DNA of 11,283 nucleotides. Origin: an uncultured Arsenicibacter sp. Its GTDB lineage: Bacteria; Bacteroidota; Bacteroidia; Cytophagales; Spirosomataceae. This document shows, piece by piece, positions 7,168-11,283 of the stretch. Numbering within the stretch: the stretch's first letter is position 1; each line of letters opens with the position of its first letter. The stretch is taken from NCBI RefSeq assembly GCF_945952095.1, contig NZ_CAMFHL010000245.1, positions 1 through 11,283 on the forward strand, written 5' to 3'. The notes below the pieces were generated by a model. The model did not search any database. It saw only the letters and a program-made list of their open reading frames with translations, and had not been told where the DNA came from. The position numbers and the translations under genes were made by a program.

Positions 7168-7179
7168 CCTAACAAACGC
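7168..7179 (-). promoter_or_regulatory. Second inverted iteron core upstream of rep
   Basis: CCTAACAAACGC on plus shares the 9-base core CCTAACAAA with the site at 7126-7134. The two cores are 42 bp apart, about four helical turns, so two Rep molecules could sit on the same face. Only the core matches, so the call is weaker. Confidence 0.4.
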
Positions 7180-7199
7180 TTTTTCAGATGTTATAGATA

Positions 7200-7235
7200 A
7201 ATGCCTGATTTACAGTATATTTAGTCTAAGGCATT
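7200..7235. repeat. Inverted repeat AATGCCT/AGGCATT upstream of rep
   Basis: Seven-base perfect arms (7200-7206 and 7229-7235) with a 22-bp AT-rich spacer. It may be a regulatory or structural part of the origin; chance is possible. Confidence 0.25.
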
Positions 7236-7277
7236 CTTAGCATTATAGGCTAAATCGCTCACTTTCAACTCATTTTC

Positions 7278-7295
7278 GACTATTATCTGTTAGGG
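7278..7295 (+). repeat. Isolated iteron copy
   Basis: GACTATTATCTGTTAGGG matches the array consensus but stands 153 bp before the first tandem copy, close to seven 22-bp periods. It may be a remnant of a longer array, or a separate Rep site used in control. Confidence 0.85.
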
Positions 7296-7300
7296 TAAAT

Positions 7301-7347
7301 GTATTGATTGACCTCAGCATCAATACTTATAAACAGAGTTTGTAAGT
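7301..7347. repeat. Two abutting hairpins inside the origin
   Basis: GTATTGAT/ATCAATAC (7301-7308 and 7319-7326) forms an 8-bp stem with a 10-nt loop. It overlaps ACTTATAAAC/GTTTGTAAGT (7325-7334 and 7338-7347), a 10-bp stem with one mismatched T-G pair and a 3-nt loop AGA. A T-rich tract follows on plus. They fill part of the gap between the isolated and tandem iterons and could mark a small RNA end, a primosome site, or nothing. Confidence 0.4.
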
Positions 7348-7430
7348 TATTTCTGTGTTTTGTCTAATTTTTTAGAGTCCTGGTAATGTATAAAGACAGG
7401 GACCAATACGAAATAGGTACGCCGTTTTTC

Positions 7431-7577
7431 GACTATCATCTGTTAGGGTAATGACTATCATCTGTTAGGGTAATGACTATCATCTGTTAGGTTTGCGACT
7501 ACTATCTGTTAGGCTACGACTATTATTTGTTAGGCTTCTGCTATTATCTGTTAGGCTACGACTATCATCTGTTAGGG
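7431..7577 (+). repeat. Seven tandem iterons, 21-22 bp period
   Basis: Copies start at 7431, 7453, 7475, 7497, 7518, 7539 and 7560; the spacing is 22 bp three times, then 21 bp three times. The consensus is GACTATYATCTGTTAGG followed by G or C; the first three end in GGG, the middle ones in GGC. Copy 5 has ACTACTATC and copy 7 starts TGCTATT. The period is two helical turns, so all bound Rep molecules face the same side. Confidence 0.95.
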
Positions 7578-7586
7578 ATAGTCAAG

Positions 7587-7595
7587 TTATCCACA
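7587..7595 (+). promoter_or_regulatory. DnaA box
   Basis: TTATCCACA is an exact match to the DnaA consensus, 9 bp beyond the last iteron. A weaker ATTTCCACA occurs at 7629-7637. Host DnaA is expected to help Rep open the origin. Confidence 0.8.
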
Positions 7596-7640
7596 TACAA
7601 CTTATTAATTTACAGACCGTTACGGCAGATTTCCACAGTC

Positions 7641-7775
7641 TACAATATCTTATTATCTAATCTATCATTTTAAAATGATTTTTATAATTTAAAAATAAGT
7701 AAGATTATAAGGTCATGTAGGGGTAAAACAGAACTGCCATTACAGAAATAAGGCTGGAAATTGAAAAATCATAAA
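7641..7775. other. AT-rich tract, likely DNA unwinding element
   Basis: The part at 7641-7710 is especially rich in A and T and lies just past the DnaA box, where strand opening is expected. It includes the perfect 16-bp palindrome ATCATTTTAAAATGAT (7664-7679). Confidence 0.6.
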
Positions 7776-7801
7776 AATAATTAGCCGAGAAAAATGTTAA
7801 G

Positions 7802-7826
7802 TTTCCCTTAAAGGGAAATATATTTG
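7802..7826 (+). promoter_or_regulatory. Promoter with palindromic operator
   Basis: TATATTTG at 7819-7826 fits the Bacteroidota -7 element TAnnTTTG, 24 bp before the ATG at 7851. The perfect palindrome TTTCCCTTAAAGGGAAA (7802-7818; 8-bp arms, 1-bp centre) directly abuts it, filling the space between -7 and -33. The -33 element itself is weak (TGTT near 7795). A dimeric repressor binding there would control the downstream gene; it is not encoded next to it. Confidence 0.6.
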
Positions 7827-7850
7827 CATCAAACCTTTTGCTAAACCGAC

Positions 7851-8663
7851 ATGGAAGAACAACCCTCACACACTAAACGAAAGCATTACGATTTACATAC
7901 CTACGCTCGTTTGCTGGCAGAGTTTACGCAACTAATGGAAGAAGTTCCGAAACTAAGGCCAGACCGTGATGCTTGGGATATTGAAGGTGACTGGGCAGCA
8001 ACCGGTACCATCTTCTTTGTCGATGCCATTCATCAGTCTTTATTTGAGACGATTCGCGGATTTGATTGTCGGACGATCAAGTTAGTCAACTTTGGCCGGC
8101 CAGCCGTGCGTATCACATTTTACCGCAAGCACCGGTATTGGTTGCTAAAGGACAAAGATTTACCAATAGACAAGAAGATCGAGCAGATTCAAACTCATAT
8201 AAATGATCTTATTGTCAAGGCTGATGTTTTAGAATCAAAGCTCGATAAAATGCCTGCTCCTAAACGAGCCGAATCAAAAGGACAGATGGGAGTGTATTGG
8301 GAGCAGGTCAATACGTGGCGTGACATCCTGGCCAGCCCGGAGCAATTTGAGATCGCTGTATCCAATTATAGTCGACAACACTTCTACGTCACGGTCAATT
8401 ATAAGTACCGACTGCCATCGGGTGATTATACAAATGAACAGGAACATTTGCTCAATACACAACGAGACCGATTAGGCAATATCACGCAAGTCCGTTACAA
8501 TATTCTGTTTGTTGATCCAGTCGAGATTTTTCGTGAACACCCCTACCAGAACCGGGAGGTTGAAGGTTATTTGAACAATTTTTCAATTAAATCGGAAGGT
8601 GGTAGGCATACTATTTATGCTCGGCTACGGCCTGAAACTGATGCATTAAATACATTTTTGTAA
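7851..8663 (+). CDS. Unknown 270-aa cytoplasmic protein
   Basis: Not recognised. It has a short charged N terminus (EEQPSHTKRKHYD), no signal peptide and no membrane helix. A mixed alpha/beta region (about 43-100, including FDCRTIKLVNFGRPAVRITFYRKHRYW) is followed by a helical segment at about 105-135 with coiled-coil character (KKIEQIQTHINDLIVKADVLESKLDK). A C-terminal part with alternating strands follows (FYVTVNYKYRL, RYNILFVDPVEIF, HTIYARLRPE). The ATG at 7851 is preceded by a good promoter and a palindromic operator, so expression is probably controlled. It is the only complete plus-strand gene in the window and converges on the polymerase gene. Standing beside the origin suggests a plasmid-maintenance or copy-control role, but this is only context. 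Confidence 0.8.
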   Translation: MEEQPSHTKRKHYDLHTYARLLAEFTQLMEEVPKLRPDRDAWDIEGDWAATGTIFFVDAIHQSLFETIRGFDCRTIKLVNFGRPAVRITFYRKHRYWLLKDKDLPIDKKIEQIQTHINDLIVKADVLESKLDKMPAPKRAESKGQMGVYWEQVNTWRDILASPEQFEIAVSNYSRQHFYVTVNYKYRLPSGDYTNEQEHLLNTQRDRLGNITQVRYNILFVDPVEIFREHPYQNREVEGYLNNFSIKSEGGRHTIYARLRPETDALNTFL

Positions 8664-8712
8664 ATTAATTTACTGTGATAACAATTAATTATTATCACAA
8701 TAAATTAATTTA
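8661..8712. repeat. 52-bp near-perfect palindrome between convergent genes
   Basis: The arms 8661-8686 and 8687-8712 pair at 24 of 26 positions with no loop (mismatches 8673/8700 and 8682/8691). The left end contains the TAA stop of the upstream gene and the right end touches the TGA of the polymerase gene (8715-8713). It can serve both directions and may be a bidirectional terminator, though the stem is almost all A and T and lacks a T-run; a cruciform or protein site is also possible. Confidence 0.75.
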
Positions 8713-9981
8713 TCAATATTTTGTAATAATAATATCGCTCCAACGAGTTGTATAACAGCTTGATAGCCAGCGTTGTTTTATCTTCCAGTGATGGTTGAAC
8801 CCTTGTGCTGCAAAACGTACTTTATCGCGTCCCAACCTACTATTGAGTCGTTCAACTGTTGGAAGAAGTTTTAGTAAACGTGGATCTAACTCTCCTTCAA
8901 ATACGTCGGGGGTTTGGTATGTGTCGGGTTGGAGGGCTGATAAAATCAGACCAACTTTCTGATAAGCGTAGCCGGGCTTGTAGATGCTGTCGAGTGCTTT
9001 TATTGCGTAGTGCGATAGTTCAGGTATTAGGTTGGTAGGGACAGGTATGTCAAACGAACGGCTATTGGAGTACTGTCCGACAGCCGTCCGGTACCGATTC
9101 GTATGCAGAAAAACGGTCATTGCCCCAGCAGCCAGCCGCCGTTTGCGTAGCTTCTCCGAAGCACGAGCGACATAGTTGGTTAGGGCTTCATACAGTGTTG
9201 GCCGGTCGCCGACAAGTTCCCCGAAACTTGGAGCCACGCACACCGACTTACGGGCCAATGGTTGGGTTTCAACCGTCCGACAGACCTCACCCCGGAGTTC
9301 ATAAACTAACCGAAGACCGTTGATGGTGAAGTGTTTTTGTATCCACACATCGTGGCATTTGCTAAATTCGAGGGCGGTTTTGATGCCATTCTGTTTTAAA
9401 AAACGGGCGTAGCGTCGCCCAATTCCCCACAATTCGTCAACCGGCAGTTGCTTCAGTGCCTGACGGATCTGCTCAGGCGTTGAGAGCATACATACTCCAT
9501 TTACGTCAGGTTGCCTTTTTGCATACCAGTTGGCCACCTTCGCCAATGTTTTCGTCGGTGCGATGCCGATGCTGATCGGGATGCGCGTCCATTGCATTAC
9601 TGTCGAGCGTAGGTTGTGGGCAAAGGCCGTCAGATTGGGGTAAATGGATTCATAACCATTTAGGTCGAGGAATGCTTCGTCGATGCTATATACCTCAACA
9701 TCTTCGACAAAACGCCCGAAGATGGCCATAACCCGTGCGCTCATGGAACCGTACAGCATGTAGTTCGAGGAAAAAACGTGGATGCCGTGCTCCTGCCGTA
9801 ACTTTTCAATCTCGAAAAATGGCTGACCCATACCCACGTTCAATTTTTTCACTTCGTTGCTTCTCGCCACAATCGAACCATCATTATTTGACAGCACGAC
9901 GACGGGTTGGCCGTTTAGCGACGGATTGAAACTACGTTCGCAGGACACGTAGAAATTATTGCAATCGGCTAAGGCTATCAT
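8713..9981 (-). CDS. umuC: Y-family DNA polymerase, UmuC type
   Basis: At 422 aa it has the usual UmuC length, and it is a translesion polymerase (Pol V catalytic subunit type). Visible landmarks in order are: ALADCNNFYVSCER (metal ligand D6), SNNDGSIVARS (31-41), YSIDEAFLDL with catalytic D101 and E102, SIGIAPTKTLAKVANWYAK (137-155), the helix-hairpin-helix part LWGIGRRYARFLKQNGI (184-200), the little-finger domain (about 245-350), and a C-terminal DUF4113-like segment ending CYTTRWSDII. It copies past DNA lesions with low fidelity. A umuD partner is normally adjacent upstream, but none lies in the 213 bp to the next gene or elsewhere here, so it may use a chromosomal UmuD or work alone. It converges on the unknown gene at 7851. 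Confidence 0.95.
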   Translation of the reverse strand: MIALADCNNFYVSCERSFNPSLNGQPVVVLSNNDGSIVARSNEVKKLNVGMGQPFFEIEKLRQEHGIHVFSSNYMLYGSMSARVMAIFGRFVEDVEVYSIDEAFLDLNGYESIYPNLTAFAHNLRSTVMQWTRIPISIGIAPTKTLAKVANWYAKRQPDVNGVCMLSTPEQIRQALKQLPVDELWGIGRRYARFLKQNGIKTALEFSKCHDVWIQKHFTINGLRLVYELRGEVCRTVETQPLARKSVCVAPSFGELVGDRPTLYEALTNYVARASEKLRKRRLAAGAMTVFLHTNRYRTAVGQYSNSRSFDIPVPTNLIPELSHYAIKALDSIYKPGYAYQKVGLILSALQPDTYQTPDVFEGELDPRLLKLLPTVERLNSRLGRDKVRFAAQGFNHHWKIKQRWLSSCYTTRWSDIIITKY

Positions 9982-10033
9982 TGGGTTAATTGAATAGATA
10001 TACGGTCCTGCTACGTCCTAATGAAAGCGATTA

Positions 10034-10062
10034 GAAAGTCTTCCCCTATTTGGGGTTCTTTC
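10034..10062. repeat. Imperfect hairpin upstream of umuC
   Basis: CCCC/GGGG (10043-10046, 10052-10055; loop TATTT) is flanked by GAAAG/CTTTC (10034-10038, 10058-10062) with an internal loop between. It lies 53 bp before the umuC start, in a leader or operator position. No recognisable SOS box was found. Confidence 0.35.
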
Positions 10063-10130
10063 AGCATCTAGACAAAGAATTACGCTAAGAAAATTCGATG
10101 TTAAGTTCTGCTGATTTTCAACTGTTTACA

Positions 10131-10177
10131 AAAACGAACGTTTTCTGGTACAGTTTGGAAAGGGGTTCTTCTTCCAA
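10131..10177. repeat. Small inverted repeats between resolvase and umuC
   Basis: Two short inverted repeats, AAAACG-AA-CGTTTT (10131-10144) and TTGGAA/TTCCAA (10155-10160, 10172-10177), lie in the space downstream of the resolvase stop. The second could be a weak terminator of the resolvase gene, though no T-run follows. Confidence 0.3.
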
Positions 10178-10194
10178 CGGGGCATTTCTACACG

Positions 10195-10827
10195 TTAAGC
10201 AACTAAGGTCTTAGTTTTAAGCCTGATTTTCTGTACATAATTGTAAACTGTGCCATAGGCCACCCCAATCTGTTTGCTAATTTGATTCATCGATACGCCT
10301 TGGCTGTACAACCTCGCAATCTCGGTCTGTTTTGATTCAACTAATGGGGGACGCGCGATGTGTTTGCCCTGAGCTTTAGCACGAGCCATACCTGCTCGAA
10401 CCCGCTCACTGATCAGCGAACTCTCGAACTGGGCCAGTGAAGCCATTACATGAAAGATCAACTCGCCCGTCGGTGTAGTGGTGTCGATATTCTCCTGATA
10501 CGAGATAAAATCCACCCCCAGACTCTGGAACTCTTTCAGGGCATTAACCAGTGCCTGGGTCGAACGGGCGAAGCGATCATAGCGCCAGACCAACACCACA
10601 TCGATCTGCCGCTTGCGAGCGGCCCCAATCATATTCCGGTACTGCGTTCGCTCCTCGGTTGTCCCTGAAGCCGTATCGACATATTCGGCGGCCAGAACAA
10701 AACCGCGACGATCCGCATACGCCCGCAAAGGCCGAAGCTGGGTTTCGGGGTCTTGTCCTTTATCCAGCGTGGACACGCGGGCGTATAGGGCTACCCGTTT
10801 GGGTTTGTCTGGTGATTTTTTGGCCAT
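10195..10827 (-). CDS. Serine recombinase (resolvase/invertase family), complete
   Basis: This 210-aa protein has the small resolvase/invertase layout. The catalytic domain carries YARVST with nucleophile S19 and R17, then YDRFARS with D84, R85 and R88. A TPTGELIFHVMASLAQFES block (118-136) starts the long dimer helix. The C-terminal DNA-binding part has an ARPP arm (158-161) and a helix-turn-helix at about 167-200 (IARLYSQGVSMNQISKQIGVAYGTVYNYV). It cuts and rejoins DNA at a symmetric crossover site with a 2-bp stagger. The promoter region is shared with a divergent near-copy, and the 30-bp palindrome between them is the obvious binding site. It may act as resolvase, invertase or transposon component; no inverted segment was identified here. 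Codon use is GC-rich compared with the divergent copy. Confidence 0.93.
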   Translation of the reverse strand: MAKKSPDKPKRVALYARVSTLDKGQDPETQLRPLRAYADRRGFVLAAEYVDTASGTTEERTQYRNMIGAARKRQIDVVLVWRYDRFARSTQALVNALKEFQSLGVDFISYQENIDTTTPTGELIFHVMASLAQFESSLISERVRAGMARAKAQGKHIARPPLVESKQTEIARLYSQGVSMNQISKQIGVAYGTVYNYVQKIRLKTKTLVA

Positions 10828-10832
10828 CTTGA

Positions 10833-10862
10833 CTTATCAAAAAGGAGTTCCTTTTTGATAAG
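10833..10862. promoter_or_regulatory. 30-bp palindrome, candidate crossover/operator site
   Basis: Perfect 14-bp arms CTTATCAAAAAGGA and TCCTTTTTGATAAG flank the central dinucleotide GT (10847-10848). Half-site TTATCAAAAA equals the outer 10 bases of the Hin recombinase half-site TTATCAAAAACC. The 28-bp span 10834-10861 (13+2+13) is the size of a resolvase site I. It also holds both shared promoter regions, so it may be an operator. Confidence 0.65.
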
Positions 10863-10869
10863 CAATTAA

Positions 10870-11283
10870 ATGAAAAAACAGAACAATCGGGCCAAACGGG
10901 TAGCACTATATGCCAGAGTATCTACTCTGGATAAAGGGCAGGATCCACAGACCCAGCTGGACCAGTTACGGGACTACGCCCAAAGACGAAACTTTGAAGT
11001 CATGGGAGAATTTATAGACTACGCTTCCGGAACAACCCAAGACAGGGTCCAGTATAAATTGATGATGGAAGCGGCCAGAAAGAGAAAGCTGGATGTAGTC
11101 CTGGTTTGGCGGTATGACCGCTTTGCCCGCTCAACCCAGGCACTGGTCAATGCCATGAAGGAATTTCAGAGTATGGGAATAGATTTTATCTCCTATCAGG
11201 AAAATATTGATACCACCACGCCGACTGGTGAGCTGATATTTCATGTGATGGCTTCTCTGGCCCAATTTGAGAGCTCACTGATC
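10870..11283 (+). CDS. Serine recombinase, partial at right edge, divergent near-copy
   Basis: The ATG at 10870 opens 138 codons without a stop to the window end, so the C-terminal DNA-binding domain is not visible. It has the same active-site blocks as the neighbour: YARVST with the nucleophile Ser, YDRFARS, and the TPTGELIFHVMASLAQFES helix. It aligns without gaps to the neighbour over 130 residues with 25 differences (about 81% identity), and only three of these lie in the last 59 residues. Codon use differs: more AGA, ATA and A-ending codons than the minus-strand copy, which hints at different ancestry. Upstream AGGAG is about 22 bp from the ATG and sits inside the palindrome, so it is doubtful as a ribosome site. 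The pair is divergent and 42 bp apart. Confidence 0.92.
   Translation, partial: MKKQNNRAKRVALYARVSTLDKGQDPQTQLDQLRDYAQRRNFEVMGEFIDYASGTTQDRVQYKLMMEAARKRKLDVVLVWRYDRFARSTQALVNAMKEFQSMGIDFISYQENIDTTTPTGELIFHVMASLAQFESSLI

Larger units (their letters stand above)
7278..7577. other. Plasmid replication origin, iteron region
   Basis: This stretch holds eight same-orientation iterons: one isolated and seven in tandem. Directly to the right come a DnaA box and an AT-rich tract, and the Rep_3 gene lies to the left. This arrangement matches oriV of theta-replicating iteron plasmids. Confidence 0.88.

Noticed and set aside
7278..7577. Direct repeats that might be a CRISPR array
   Set aside because: Units of 17-18 bp with 3-5 bp between them leave no spacers; position beside a Rep_3 gene and a DnaA box makes them iterons.
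9982..10194. A LexA/SOS box upstream of umuC
   Set aside because: No recognisable SOS motif was found; the short inverted repeats there do not match a known box.
10551..10832. Plus-strand frames opposite the complete serine recombinase
   Set aside because: They are antisense shadows of a gene with an intact active site.

Overview
The window looks like part of a plasmid (or plasmid-derived region) from a Bacteroidota bacterium, probably a Cytophagales member of the Spirosoma type. This rests on a TAnnTTTG-type -7 promoter element, weak or absent Shine-Dalgarno sequences, an OprO/P-type porin with a C-terminal Phe, and an iteron origin. The genus is inferred, not proven. No rRNA, tRNA or CRISPR array was seen.

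Region 1 (1-3696, all minus strand) is a cell-envelope redox cluster. In transcription order it holds a small His-rich membrane protein, a di-haem DHOR/DUF1111 lipoprotein, a Rieske [2Fe-2S] protein, an outer-membrane porin, and the start of another secreted protein (perhaps YceI-like) that runs off the left edge. The last four genes are 2-45 bp apart and look like one operon.

Region 2 (3697-7123, minus strand) begins with an AT-rich stretch without a convincing gene. It then holds, again in transcription order from the right, the plasmid initiator gene (Rep_3 superfamily), a tyrosine recombinase, and two unknown genes coupled to it. The second unknown gene is frameshifted by what looks like a 5-bp tandem duplication. 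Between rep and the recombinase lies a 15+7+15 bp inverted repeat built like a loxP/dif core site, so recombinase plus site may form a plasmid multimer-resolution system.

Region 3 (7124-7850) is the origin. It has seven tandem iterons at 21-22 bp spacing, one isolated iteron, inverted iteron-like sites at the rep start, a perfect DnaA box and an AT-rich unwinding region with a palindrome. Rep would bind the iterons to start replication and the inverted copies to repress its own gene.

Region 4 (7851-9981) has an unknown gene on the plus strand behind a promoter with a 17-bp palindromic operator. It converges on a UmuC-type Y-family polymerase gene (minus strand), and a 52-bp near-perfect palindrome fills the gap between their stop codons.

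Region 5 (9982-11283) holds two divergent, closely related serine recombinases (about 81% identical over 130 residues). They are separated by only 42 bp, which contain a 30-bp palindrome whose half-sites match the outer 10 bp of the Hin recombinase half-site. The right-hand gene runs off the window.

The most interesting candidates are the recombinase/site pair at 4042-5945 and the mirrored serine recombinases around 10833-10862.
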